In this document: positions 9,801 to 20,200 of the stretch, piece after piece | Layout: every line of letters starts with the position of its first letter | How positions within the stretch are numbered: position 1 is the first letter of the stretch | Assembly: GCA_012862575.1 (NCBI GenBank) | Contig: BLSF01000018.1 | Span: forward strand, 191,680-255,679 | Direction of reading: 5' to 3' | From: Parietichytrium sp. I65-24A | Taxonomy: Eukaryota > Sar > Bigyra > Thraustochytrida > Thraustochytriidae | Length of the DNA: 64,000 nt | Made by a program: the position numbers and the translations under genes | The notes under the pieces: generated by a model | What the model was told of the DNA's origin: nothing | What the model saw: the letters and a program-made list of their open reading frames with translations, nothing else | Database searches by the model: none

Positions 9801-11652
9801 CACCAACGATATCCCGCTTCCAATCTTGCGTCCGCTCCTGCAGTCTCCCGTTCAACTCTGTATTTAGTTTCAGAAGCCTGTTCGCAAGGTCCACGACAGG
9901 CTTCAGCTTGCGAAGAATTCGAGTCATGGCGCTGCTCTGTGTGCCCTTCCTTCTTCGTGCTTTCCCGCCATCGGTCGAAAACTCCATTGCTTTGGCCTCA
10001 GAAGCAACCGGAGACACCTTGCCAACAAGATCCCGCACCAGCTGCTGGCTTGGGTCAGGCTTCATTTGCCCGTGAGCGATTGGATTTAGACTTTGCAGAC
10101 ATTGTGTAGACTCCTTCTCCAGCTCTGTCACCAATTCGACGCGATTCGCATACCACTCACAAAGCTCAATCGCTTTCGGCAGAGCCTCTCGCTCGATGAA
10201 CCATACGCCAGAAGCGTTTTCCACGGTGCTCCCCGACCAAGAGAACGCGTTCTGTAAAGCGCTCGCAGCCAAAGACTTTGCTTCCTCGGAAATGTTCGTT
10301 AAGCGCTCAGCGGCAACCTTCATGTCCGCACCAGACGTGGAAAGATCCAGACCACCTACTCGCCCAAGTTCTGCAGAAATAACTTGTCTCTCCTCGCGAG
10401 CAAATCGGATCAAATATTCCAGGCGCTCAATCAGCAACGCCTCCTCAGCTGACCTCCCTTCCGGAGAATGCGGCTCTGCATCAATCGGCGGGATTCCAGC
10501 AGCGATTGACGCACTACGTAAGGATTCCAACTCTTCAATGTCGTGGTCTGGCCCTCCCGTAAAGCCAACGTGTGCAAGTTTCCCGGCAGCATCGATAAAC
10601 TGAGCACGGCAAGAAGGCAACAAAAGTCGTTGAGTAGCCCGAGTATACCAACTCGCGATGTCCACCAGCTGTTCAACCCTGGCAACGCTGGGATAGACGA
10701 CCGGAAGTAGATATGTATCATCGCATAACTCCTTGAAATGATGGCTGTGGGCCAGCAAAGATTTGATGCTTGGCCTGGCGCCTTCAGGTTTGTTAACATG
10801 AGCTTTTTCAAGCAAGCTATCCGCACGCCTACTGACAAGCTGGGCTTCGTTCTCAATGGACTCGAGGGTTTTTTTTTCTGGGGTGTTGAAATTTGACAAG
10901 TTTAGTCGAAGAGAGCCAATCATTTCTTTGAAAACTTCGTAATCCACGCGTCGTTTGTTGTCGTCGAGCTCTTGCTCTACTTTAGTGTGCCTGCGTGACT
11001 TGGACTTTTGAAGAACGTCAAGAGAGTCCTTATATTTAAGCCTCCAATCGTTGTACCATTTGACTGCATCGCGAAGTACGAGGAGTTCCGGGATTACATT
11101 CTCTGACATGGGATAGCTATCTTGATATTCTGATTTGAAACTATTCAAAAGAAGCGTAGCAGACTCAATCTCTGCCGGCCGATGGTCCAAGATTGCAGAC
11201 GCGCGTAGTCTCCAGCGCAAGACATCTTTCACGAATAGGTCGCACTCTTCTGAGTCTTCTTCACTAAGACTTTCTGATGATTCCGAGATCATCTGGCTTA
11301 GTGAACTAAGTTTCGACGAGGGCTCCACTGCGTCGGCCTGTACTTGAGATGCACTCAAGCACCTCATCACGAACCCGCCTTTCTGAAACGTCCGCGTCGA
11401 CAAAATTGCGACTTGCAGAGGATCCAACTCTGCCCGTGACATATCCTCGGCATCATCAATCGCGCTTTCCAGTTCCTGCAGGTCATGGGCATCATCAGAT
11501 ATGCCTTTCACAGCAAGCAAAAGATCCAGTTCATCCTGCTCGCCTTCCCCGTCGAGCAATAGCAGGTCCATATCGCACACTTCTCCTCCGCACAGTGGAC
11601 ATTTCTCCTCCGTGGTCTCCAACACGCAAGTGAGGCATCCCCGACGAACCAT
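6817..11652 (-). CDS. PLU-1-like/Tudor/TFIIS-central/SPOC chromatin protein (PHF3/DIDO/Bye1-like)
   Basis: A 1611-residue probable nuclear protein. Regions in order: a small Cys cluster CLTC..CPLC (residues about 8-24) that looks like part of a zinc finger; a long helical region with repeated Trp-Tyr helices (about 100-530) resembling the PLU-1-like region of KDM5 proteins; two Tudor-like modules (GGFVEVDWEGEWYLAFI at about 614 and GQYVKVEWETGHYFLAQI at about 720); an acidic and then basic linker; a TFIIS central domain (about 915-1017); a SPOC domain (about 1160-1317) ending in GYSLGVAVLIL; and a Pro/Gly/Arg-rich disordered tail. TFIIS-central plus SPOC is the hallmark of PHF3/DIDO1/Bye1 factors, which bind elongating RNA polymerase II and its phosphorylated tail. 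No JmjC or complete PHD finger is seen. The open frame extends to a TTG at 11661; the ATG at 11652 was chosen. A missing 5' exon is possible. Confidence 0.8.
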   Translation of the reverse strand: MVRRGCLTCVLETTEEKCPLCGGEVCDMDLLLLDGEGEQDELDLLLAVKGISDDAHDLQELESAIDDAEDMSRAELDPLQVAILSTRTFQKGGFVMRCLSASQVQADAVEPSSKLSSLSQMISESSESLSEEDSEECDLFVKDVLRWRLRASAILDHRPAEIESATLLLNSFKSEYQDSYPMSENVIPELLVLRDAVKWYNDWRLKYKDSLDVLQKSKSRRHTKVEQELDDNKRRVDYEVFKEMIGSLRLNLSNFNTPEKKTLESIENEAQLVSRRADSLLEKAHVNKPEGARPSIKSLLAHSHHFKELCDDTYLLPVVYPSVARVEQLVDIASWYTRATQRLLLPSCRAQFIDAAGKLAHVGFTGGPDHDIEELESLRSASIAAGIPPIDAEPHSPEGRSAEEALLIERLEYLIRFAREERQVISAELGRVGGLDLSTSGADMKVAAERLTNISEEAKSLAASALQNAFSWSGSTVENASGVWFIEREALPKAIELCEWYANRVELVTELEKESTQCLQSLNPIAHGQMKPDPSQQLVRDLVGKVSPVASEAKAMEFSTDGGKARRRKGTQSSAMTRILRKLKPVVDLANRLLKLNTELNGRLQERTQDWKRDIVGGFVEVDWEGEWYLAFIAAYSTIQNVHVVLYESKEIENVYFEPDGSAVSPEGDKIQYRVTKKTFVPDKRALVKITGKDTTERKDKARAKVDTLQGEKRLEFAESMVGQYVKVEWETGHYFLAQISKYDQSSNLHTVIYRQDRAEENVFFSSDGTAWSASGEEKFRWVKTEESFDAGDFSESEEDDDDDDGEEEEDQSDDAGAEADRGDDADYEAGDKKLKKRSASNDSKPARAKAIEKSTKPGQEGNERSGPGGSRRVIKREKKPRKPKKARGEKESQREKEKDTKRKEQQAAKERSQKVWSEKRENAVKLFTKLFGAFVKQGESAGSNSASIAKALEEEISSHVTQKEYAEKVRMLYANLRKNSNLRNTFLQGKLTASHLCKMSATELAGTEMKRKIEEQIRSMAESNVVNAIAQTSGGVVKTVSADEPKREKSRPAPESSRGPGESASTGTTKKPHIIDLKLKAQAEAKATTAQQTPGTLTSLAPLPPPAALPSLGSLIDFNAIDPEQDVEVEEAPPKSSKRKRDDEVSDSKRSRTSAAPTQMVSWVGNLKEAGHGKNIQVRLQATSCSVIYGAALPISDRLPPTLLVGMLGADGESYRLAGRARLSKAVDYIEELVSKCDRELVLCKIEEASQETGAELRSFFDDLVDAKRTGVLDQGRGGLMIYLIPRGLLQNFSSLRRYEVGYSLGVAVLILKPQGLDSTKLGALKKCSPFPIDEEIFRINARDAEHRVNESKELPPNQGPPPGRPSPMDLRHSAHSTHPPNAGYSNSVDGNSRSQPLSNAGDPAYPPPPGFVYGSLPSPSFTSQGYPHGQLPPGPPPRGGFYSSQGHPGDFNHPPNLPQEREFRRPPSQPRPNSYGDSYHDASERHPRGPPSSSRWGDQPKHAASHSRESSHGGSYSRSFTPRGGGNFQRGSPRGYGGYGEHHSDRSHQARYDQYNNAEGNRAGRGRPPMPRHPQQYPPPRPSREHEERSDFLRDKEAMQSLLQTLQRN

Positions 11653-12642
11653 GGCGCGCAAGTCAACCTCCGCCGACGAATTTCAGACAACAACCTTTCG
11701 CCACGTCTCCGCCGACGAATTTCAGACAACAACGTTTCGCCACGTCTCCAAGACAAAGTTAGTTGTCTATCGCCAGCTTACAGCCAATGTGTGTCGCCGT
11801 CTCCTCCGCCTCACGCACCAAGCACGCAGCACAGATCACTGGGACCGTACCCCACGACCTAGCCGACACTAGCGCCTCCGTACCAGAAATGCAGAGATTG
11901 TCGCCCGCATGCACACCGCAAAATCGCACATTTCGCGTTCTCCTCACAGTTCTCGAAGTCCCTTTTTTTCCCTCTCAGTATTTTCTATTTATCCACCAAT
12001 TTCAGACTTCCCAAACTTTCCAGACTCACTGAAAACTCCTCCGTTTCTCGTAACTGTGAATCATGAGTGACGTACGCAGATAGGTTTGTAATGAATAGGA
12101 ATTGTTTTTTTGCGTCACATGGACGTCGTCGTGGCGTTCGTGTCATTTTGAAGCTAGAGTCACCGCTATGATACTAAATAGCGATAACTACTTGCTATGA
12201 CAAAAGCAGGACTATACTTCAGATCTAATCACCGTCAATTTACGTTACGTCTTAGTAATCGATCATCATTGCTTACTAATTACTACTAGCTAGCCTATTA
12301 CCCGTGGATTCCCTGTCTTAGTATACTAGTACCGGTACTATTACTGAGTACTCGAGTACTAGCAGCGTAACCTCGCAACGAAAGATATTTCTTTTCGTTC
12401 TTTCCTACTTTGTCTCTTTATTTCCCATTGTTCTCAATTCATTGATTGAACAATGTTCTGAATTCTGAAATCACTCAATCAATACAATCAATGAACAGCG
12501 AACAGTCAATCAACGAAGTTCACTCGCTGTCAATCAGTCAGTTGATTAACTAAGGCGACGGCGACGGCGACGGCGACGGCGAAGGACAGCAGAAGAGGAC
12601 AGGAGACTACAGACTGCAGACTGCGAAAGTGCTTTTGCGAAG
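11653..12642. promoter_or_regulatory. Divergent intergenic region
   Basis: The 990 bases between two divergently transcribed genes must hold both promoters. Visible items: the 39-bp duplication; a minus-strand TATA-like GGATAAATAGAAAAT near 11985-12000; a dense palindromic patch at 12285-12365 with CTAGCTAG, ACCGGT and GAGTACTCGAGTACT; TTCTGAATTCTGAA at about 12456-12469; repeated TCAATCAAT words at 12430-12545; and (GGCGAC)x4 at 12554-12577 ahead of the secreted-protein gene. An open minus-strand Cys-containing frame at 11759-11947 could be an upstream exon of the neighbouring gene. Confidence 0.55.
11672..11749. repeat. 39-bp direct tandem duplication, two copies
   Basis: Copies at 11672-11710 and 11711-11749 differ at a single base (CCTTTCG versus CGTTTCG). 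Each starts GCCGACGAATTTCAG. The duplication lies 20 bases upstream (in the minus-strand sense) of the ATG at 11652. The length is a multiple of 3, but the frame through it joins the gene's frame only after a TGA. It is therefore either leader or part of a spliced 5' intron. Confidence 0.92.
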
Positions 12643-13365
12643 ATGGGGTTCACATCCGGAAAGCTCAAGCTCAAGGTGGCACTGGCGCTGCTGGGACTGC
12701 TTGGACTGCAGGCGGAAATGGCTCGCGGCGCAGCATGGGTGCCTATGGAAGATTGCAGCTCGCCGCTGCTGGTGTGCTACGAAGGAAGCGAGGAGAGCTT
12801 GGTGGCAGCGCAGAAAGTGGATGTGCTGAACCTGTGCCGCTCCGAGTCAGAGATCGTGGACGGGACTTGCGCCGAGCATGGCTTTGCAAGGCAGATTGGT
12901 CGGGATCCGATCTTTCAAGACGTGACGATCTTTCTCAAGTCAAAGAAGAGCACGGCGCTTCGCGAGAGGATTGACGTGGTTACGCACGTGATGAACATTC
13001 TTGATACCGCCGAGGAAGGGCTATGCTGGAAGCATGCACACATGCGCAAGGGGCACATTGGGACGAATTGCACAGCCGACGAGCAAGAGCAGATGGATGT
13101 CTGCTGGGCAAAATGCCCAGCCGGTCATGAGGGCATGGGCCCAGTCTGTCTTCAGGATTGCGCTGCTCCATTCCCGATAAGCTACGGCCCTTTCTGCTGC
13201 GACTCAGAGGCAAATTGTAAAAAGTTTAGCGAGTCCGAGGCAATGAAGCTTGTGTACGATGTTGCAAAAGTAGCCAGGGACAGAGAGAATCCAATTAAAC
13301 TTATCATGGACTTGCGCAACCTTCTTGCAGACGCAAGGGGACTCGATATTCCATCGTGCGCCTAA
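12643..13365 (+). CDS. Secreted cysteine-rich protein, unknown function
   Basis: A 240-residue protein with a clear N-terminal signal peptide: a basic MGFTSGKLKLK, a hydrophobic core LALLGLLGL, and a small-residue cleavage region around ARGAA at about 29-33. The mature part has 14 cysteines, including the segment CWAKCPAGHEGMGPVCLQDC followed by FCC, which resembles short EGF/TNFR-like Cys-rich modules of protist surface proteins. No transmembrane segment or GPI signal is seen at the C-terminus, which ends SCA. It was not recognised as a named family. The ATG at 12643 is the first in frame and lies just downstream of the GGCGAC repeats. It converges with the His/Gly/Pro-rich gene, whose stop is 150 bases away. 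Confidence 0.8.
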   Translation: MGFTSGKLKLKVALALLGLLGLQAEMARGAAWVPMEDCSSPLLVCYEGSEESLVAAQKVDVLNLCRSESEIVDGTCAEHGFARQIGRDPIFQDVTIFLKSKKSTALRERIDVVTHVMNILDTAEEGLCWKHAHMRKGHIGTNCTADEQEQMDVCWAKCPAGHEGMGPVCLQDCAAPFPISYGPFCCDSEANCKKFSESEAMKLVYDVAKVARDRENPIKLIMDLRNLLADARGLDIPSCA

Positions 13366-13514
13366 ACTTCGCATATAGAGATATATCACAAGAGCAAATT
13401 CAATGTAGAAACATCTTATCGAGCTCGGAATTTTCTTTATTTCAATTTATTTTAGAGGTTTTGTCATATAAAATCGATCATCAAAGTGCATACATACAAG
13501 CTGGGCCATCAATT

Positions 13515-13964
13515 TTAGTGTCTATGGCCACCAGGTCCGTGGTTTCCAGGGCCACCATGGCCTCCTGGGCCACCATGACCTCCAGGGCCACCATGACCTC
13601 CTGGACCTCCATGACCTCCTGGGCCTCCGTGCTTTGGTCCACCAGGACCTCCTTGGTGCGGTGGGCCTCCAGGTCCTCCGTGATGTGGTGGGCCACCATG
13701 TGGTCCCGGTCCATGCTGTGGCCCTCCAGGGCCGTGGTGGCCATGATCATGTGGAGGGTGGCCATGACCCTGGCCCATCACTACGACAGTGGCAGGTGGC
13801 GCTTGATATCCTCCGACTTGAACTGCCACAGCAGTTGGCAAGCCGTGGGACTGCATGTGACTGCCGGCCATATGCGGTGGCGGAGGGTGATGTGGGCCGC
13901 CCATCATGTGCGGCGGTGGAGGGTGGTGATGATGGCCTCCGGGTCCTGCAAAAAAAGATACCAT
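13515..13964 (-). CDS. His/Gly/Pro-rich low-complexity protein
   Basis: A 149-residue protein if it starts at the ATG at 13964 (MVSFFAGPGGHHHH). It is composed almost only of Gly, His and Pro, with PPPPHMMGG-type motifs followed by a run of GGPGGH repeats (about residues 95-145). A metal-binding or intrinsically disordered role is plausible but not shown. The start is uncertain. The bases at 13946-13956 read on the minus strand as TTTTTTTGCAG, a classic 3' splice site. A donor GTGAGT at 14081 lies after an ATGCAGA at 14088-14082. Splicing these gives an in-phase start Met-Gln-Arg-Pro-Gly-Gly with a 136-bp intron. Transcript data would decide between the two models. Confidence 0.5.
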   Translation of the reverse strand: MVSFFAGPGGHHHHPPPPHMMGGPHHPPPPHMAGSHMQSHGLPTAVAVQVGGYQAPPATVVVMGQGHGHPPHDHGHHGPGGPQHGPGPHGGPPHHGGPGGPPHQGGPGGPKHGGPGGHGGPGGHGGPGGHGGPGGHGGPGNHGPGGHRH

Positions 13965-16900
13965 TTCTCTCTCAACTCGTGCTCTTTCTTGTCTCTCCGA
14001 CGTGAGTTTGGGGTCTGCCGCTCTGCAGATTGACTCGACAGGTCGGCGGCACTCGGCACTATCCAATTCCACTTTACTCACTCTGCATACAGCAGGTGCT
14101 GCACTCCCTAACAAAATTCCACGTTTTGAGCGCACTTCGTATCTTTTTACTCACACTGTGACCACATGCAAACCGAGACTTTGAGTATGTCTACAATACC
14201 ACAGCATCTACCGACTATTTCCGAATCTCCGAGGGCTCCACCGATCTAAAGTAGTTGATGGAATGTAAGCCGTACTCAGTACTCGTCGCAGTGCGATTTT
14301 GACTGACCGGGAGGCCGCTGAAAAGAGTCGAACTGCACATCTGCACAACTGCACAGACAGGTAAAGTCCAGTTGCTTACGCTAGCTCGACGGTGCTTGTT
14401 CTGGGTACTGCAGTATCAAGTGCTGCAGTTCATCGCGTTTCAACAATTTGCGCACTTCAAATATCTCCAAATTCTTTGACGCGAGAGCTGTGATAACTAT
14501 CCATCATGTGAGCAAGTTCGGTTTACATTCTCCTTTTTTGCAATGCTGTGCTGGCAAGTTGACATTTCCTACCTCGAGCACTTTTCGTAGGCCAGTGTAA
14601 ACTCTCCCTCGTCATCAAATGGCTATACGCATTTAACCGTCGTCAAATCAAATGACGTAATCGCCTGAAGAAAAATAAATTGTTCAGTGTAACCAGCTAT
14701 AGCTCTTATAGCTCTTACTGCAATCTGCACGGTAATAGTCCTCTGTGCCTATCACCACCATTACTTCGCGGTATTATAGAACGGTAAAGATAGTGCTCGT
14801 TACGGTACGCCACTAGCGTAGGCATGAACACTTTCACCCTAATTATCCCGCTATGAGTATGCCTTAATTGTAGTACTGTGCTCTTAATTGTGTATAAGAA
14901 TATCGGTAGGTAGCCCTAGTAGGCGGGAAAGGGATTGAGACTTGCTGTGAAGACAGATTTGGATGAACCAAATTCCGCTGAGGCCGCGAAGCGCTTCAAT
15001 TAAATTTTAAGAGTGAATGAAAACGCCGATTGCTCGAGCAGAGAGCAGAAAATCCGGGATTCAAGCGCTGAATGTTGTTCTCGACAATCGTGGCCGGGTT
15101 CTGAGCTTCGACGTTTTCCGAGCCCTTTTATTCCTTTTATGTTTGACTGCATGAGCTCCGTGACGATCGTGACTGAAGGTGAAGCCAAGAAATTTCTTCT
15201 CTTGGCGTGTGAGATTTGACGGTACATGGCTGCGACTGCTATTGCCCACGTGGGTACAGTAGAACCGGGGAGGATGGGCTGTGACTGCTGTGACGGTGAG
15301 ACTAAGGACGTTCGTGTCAGTTGATGTATGCTGTATTCCAAATATCCCGCTTTTAGTGATTTGCTAATGACGCCAGATTGGACAGAGCTCGTCCGCGACT
15401 GCGGGAATTTTGCATGTGTACTTATAATAGTTATAATGCTCTGAGCTCCACCTCGTCTCGACTTGTCCTGTAGAATCAGGTTCAAAGTCTGGATTTATAG
15501 CACGCCCCTTGGCTCTCAGCCTCGCAAGGCGATACTCAAAAACTTGAAAGCCGTTTGCTGCCGCGTCTCCACGATTTCTGCGCTTGAGGGTCAAGCCCTC
15601 CACAACCTTTTGAGACGAGCAAGTTTGGAAGAGCTTCAGTCATGAAGTGCTCTCCAAAAATCATCGATTGCACGAAATCGCACGAAATGAGCGAACGACG
15701 AGGCATCGCATGAAACGGCCGAAGCACAGTACCAAATGCTTGGCATAAGTGCGCTGCACTTCGCAACGCCAAGATGGCTGCATTGTTTTGTCACATCAAA
15801 GCCTTCCGGCATCCTTCAAAACTCTGCATCTCGGACCATGCCTGGACCAAGGCTTTAAAAATCGCCCGCCTCAAACTGTTTCGCAGTTCTTATCAGAGGA
15901 GGTCATTTTATGTAAGACCACCAAACGGGAGCGCCAGCGTTTGGCGGCCAGCGTCGTGGCCCGCACGACCGGGGCTTGACGATAAGCGCCATTTAAGTTT
16001 TCGTCGGGGTGGCCAGCGTTGGATCGCCTTGAATGATGCAAAACTGGAAGGCAGGGCAGGAGTCATGCATGCTGTGAGCGCGCGAGATCCCGCGTTCGAA
16101 AAAGCGATTGTGGGATCGCCTCCAAAGAGTATCCAAAGACTTAGCTTTGAGCGCTGTTAGATCGCTAATCTAGCTTTTTACGCGGTCGAGCACAATGCCA
16201 CTCCGCTTCGTGACATCTACTCGCGAACGCGCCAAGGTCGATATGATATGCAATCTTTCTCGTTCGTGAGGCCATTCGCGACGCATTTATAATACCCGGC
16301 TTGCGCTCTAAATTGCACGTGCAGCGCAAGCTTTCACGTGTTCTGAAAATTGAATTCAGAACTTAGAGCTCAAAACAAACCTGGGACCCACGTCTCTCCA
16401 TCTCATTCTGTATCTTCCAATACGACCTTGCTCACATTCCTCCCGAGCAAATAACCCTTTTTCTCTTCTGCCCGGCCACACAAACAAAGTTCGACACGCT
16501 TTCGTCAACAATCCTTGCCTCGGGCAAACCGGTGAATTACGGGGAAACCAACAAGTTGCCTAGACCAAGAAGTCTATGTACTAGTTCACTCTGCTTGCAA
16601 AGCTTAGCTGGGCTATTATCTCGGCGGCTAGGCACGCATCGGCGAGTTGATGTACCAACGGATCTTTTGCAATTCTCTTTCTCTCATTCTCAATTTTTGA
16701 TTGTTCGTGTGTAGAAGGAAAACAATGCATCAATCAACTTGCACAGCTAAAAACAAAGTCAATTTAGCAGAAACGCAAATGAATTGGCAGTGATTCATTC
16801 GCCGGAAAAGCCCAGTTCACGAAGAGAGAGCTGAGTAGCTCCTCAGGGATTGTGCCTTCGTGTAGATTATCTATCTATGTGTCGTCGCCCTCACGCATAG

Positions 16901-17226
16901 CCACGCTCTTGCTCCTGAAATCGCTACACACGCCTCCTTTCTCTCGATACATTGCTGCAACGAGAACGAGGGCAACTAGAGCGACCAGCTTGCCAAGAGC
17001 AAGAGCAAGAGCTGCGGCTCTCGACGCAACCTCCTCGCTGCGCGCTACTAGATTGAGGCGTTTCGCTGGCTGGAATTTGCCCGCGTGGGATTGAGGCGGG
17101 GTCGGCCTCGCGCATCTTTTGCTGTACGAGCCTGGCGAGGGATCACTGAGCTCAAGCTGGTGGCGTTCATCAAGGACTGGCGATCTCGGAAGCAAGTCTG
17201 GTGGTGCGAGACGGCGCTTGGGGAAA
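13965..17226. other. 3.3-kb spacer without supported gene
   Basis: The largest gap in the window. Open frames (such as 15000-15485 minus and 15774-16160 plus, 128 codons) have no recognisable domain and no low-complexity or targeting signature. They overlap frames on the other strand. Items seen: TTCTGAAAATTGAATTCAGAA inverted repeat at 16341-16361, and GAGCAAGAGCAAGAGC repeats at about 16995-17010 ahead of the IQCH-like gene. Promoter and 5' leader of that gene presumably occupy the right end. Non-coding RNA cannot be excluded. Confidence 0.5.
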
Positions 17227-20200
17227 ATGTCGAGCCTCATGGAGGAGCGCAAGCATGTGCAGGATGTGGGCCGTATTATTCTTGATGTGGAGAAGGAGCT
17301 GCAAGGGCTGCGGAGAAAGCTCGGGCAGAGCGCCGGAAGCAACGCCGCAGAGCTGGGGTCCAAAGTGGAGGAAATTATTGCTCGCGCGGAAAAAGAGTTG
17401 CATCAAAAAGCAGAAATGGTGCTGAGCGCATCAATATCAAGGGCAGCAAACTCAACTGCAACGGAGACGCTCTCCTCGAGAAGCCATCTTGCTGATCGTG
17501 GCGCGGAGGAGAAAGACAACTTTGACAGAGGGCATTACGGGATGATTGACAAGATGGTGGAAAAGGTCAAGGCTGGGAACTCCAAAACAATCCAACGGCC
17601 TGACTCAACCGAGAGCAAGTCAGAGAGCAGGGAGCTACCAAGGTCGAGAAACCAATCACGGCGGCCCATTCGTTCGTCGTTGAGCAGGCTCAGGAAAGAG
17701 AGGCTTGAAAGCGGAAATCCGGCATCCGATGAAAATGGCGATGCATCCATCTCTTTGTACGAAATGTCAAATCGAGGAACAGACGCAAATCTGAAGCAGG
17801 AACTCTATGCGGGTATCTCGGGGGCTGTCACCCAGACTAAAGCCACTGTACACCAGCTGTCGGTGGTAGAGCAAAAGAGCCAAGGCAAACGGATATCTTT
17901 AGCAAGTGAGAACCCGGCGTTGAGTGGGCAGTTTAAGATGGACGTTTCAGGCTGGAGTGATGAAAAAGAATCTCGCACTGTACAGAATGCCGCACGAGCC
18001 ACCTCGCCAAAACCAGCCTTCACTCCAAAATCTTCAAAGGTGTCCAAGGTGGATATCGGAAAACTAGAGGCTAACAAGGAGAGTTTAGGGGAATCTGTCC
18101 AGAGAATCCACGAATACGAGGTGTCCCAAGAAAAGAGCGACCTCTACATATTCGTCATTCGTGAGGGAAGTGTGCAGGTGCGTTCTCCAGAATTTATTGC
18201 TTTCAGAAGAAAATTTACGCACATTTGGGGGGCAGTCTCAGCAATCATTACGAGAATGGAGAGCTGGCTATTGGAATTCTCCGTTCCTTTAGCTTACATA
18301 GACGGCGGCAAAGTGGTCAAACTTGCAAATGATGACCTTTGCAAGCCAACAACGCAAGACTTTTTAAAGTGTGTGTGCAATATCGATCAAGTCTCTGCTA
18401 TCATTAAGCTCCCTGGGCGGCGCTTTGATCAAGAAAGCGAAGTCGTGTCCCAGACGAGGGCTGCAACCGAGTTGCAACGAATGTTTCGTGGCCACTCAAA
18501 GCGCAAAACGTATGGGGAGAGACGACTAAAATCTGCAGCTGCAAAGAAAATACAGGCGATCTTTCGTGTGTTTCGACTTCGCCGAGATCTTCGAAAGCGC
18601 CTTCAGAACAAGCGCGCCGAACACGATTCGCAGTGGACCCAGATGCAGTCTGATTTTGTAAAGTCATGGCCTGAGCTTAGCAAGCGCAAACGAACAATTG
18701 TTCACATCTCCTCGATGTCGTATGCAGAGGCTGCGCGGCTGCCAATGAACCACGTTCGCATCATCGAGAATCTTCAGATGTCAAGACTAACTGACTTACA
18801 AGATCCCGATGTAGAGGTCATTTATGTGGCGCCACTAGTCTTGCCTCAAGATGTTGTATCATACTATCGAAAACTTATTCAGCTCGGCGGGGTGGAGAAC
18901 GGAGATCGCCGCCTAAAATTTATTTACCCTGAGAATGCGGATCGATTTCCCCAACACTTTTGCCTCTCCACCATGTTGCTTTACAGCCCCAAAGCCTTGA
19001 ATCGCATAAGGACTTTGACCAAAAATCGGCAGGCGTACATTGTTCCTGGCAAAGTAGGCGAGCAAGATAGGCTTGTTGCCCTTGCTCTGAACCTTCCGTT
19101 GCTTGGCCCAAGCCCAGAAAACAGCGATTTCTTCGGCTCAAAGTCAGGCTCGAAGCGGGTGTTTCACCAAGCTGAAGTAAACATTCCCCCTGGGGCTCAT
19201 GACATCTACGAGCTTCATGAATTGGTGTCCACTCTTGCCAAGCTCGCGGCCGCAAATTTGGACTTCGACAAGTGGCTACTGAAAACTGATGACGAGTTTA
19301 GCGGCAGAGGCCATGCTGTCATTGACTTTTCTCGGTACAGGCCTGTTCTTCAGCTGCGCCAAGAACGAGCAAAGCACACTGCAAAGGCCCAGGAAAGCAA
19401 GGCGTTTTGGTCTCGTCCCGACGTTCAGGAAAACGCCAGGCGGAAGCTTGAACAGTCGCTGCGCAAGGACCTCAAGTCCATAACGACCGTACAGTGCAAG
19501 GAAAGATTTCCCTCCTGGGAATCATACATTCGCGCATTTACGCAAGTCGGAGGTGTTATAGAAGCAGTCCCCGAAGGAATTACCTCTAGCCCGACTGCAA
19601 ACATCTTTGTTGCCCCAGATGGTGTGGTGAAATTTATTAGCGCGCAGGATCAACTTTTTTCCAAAACACATGCGTTTCAGTGCATCGGAAACATGTTTCC
19701 TCAGACTTCTATCCCTCATGCCGCTATGAAAGGCGCGTCTATCGCGGTTGGTCGCGCGCTGCACAAACAAGGGGTTTACGGGTACGCGCAAGTTGACTAC
19801 GTGGCATTCTTTGACGCCTCAGTCAACGCCATGCGGCTTTGGGCCGTTGATCTGGATCTGAGCTTGACGCACTCTTGCTCAACGTACCAGTTCTTCTCCC
19901 ACCTCATGCGCGGAGGCTTTATGGACGAGCGGACCGGCACATTCTATATTCGCAGGAGCAGTAGCGTCGGCGGTGAAGATGCACAAATTGTGCAGGAGCC
20001 ACGGCACTTCGTATCTCTTCGAGCTTCGCAGCACCCCAACCTCCGAACATTAGCTTATGGGCCATTCTTCAATGCGTGTAGGCTACATGGTGTCTCTTTT
20101 GATTTGCAGCTCCTGAAAGGCTCAACATTTCAACTTTGCGACAGCTTGGCGAGCTGCACGCTTGGAGTAACTTGCGTTGCTACCTCCGCGCAAGAAGCCT

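Noticed and set aside
15774-16160. 128-codon open frame in the 3.3-kb spacer
   Set aside because: No recognisable motif, signal, coiled coil or membrane segment, and competing frames on both strands. Not enough to call a gene.
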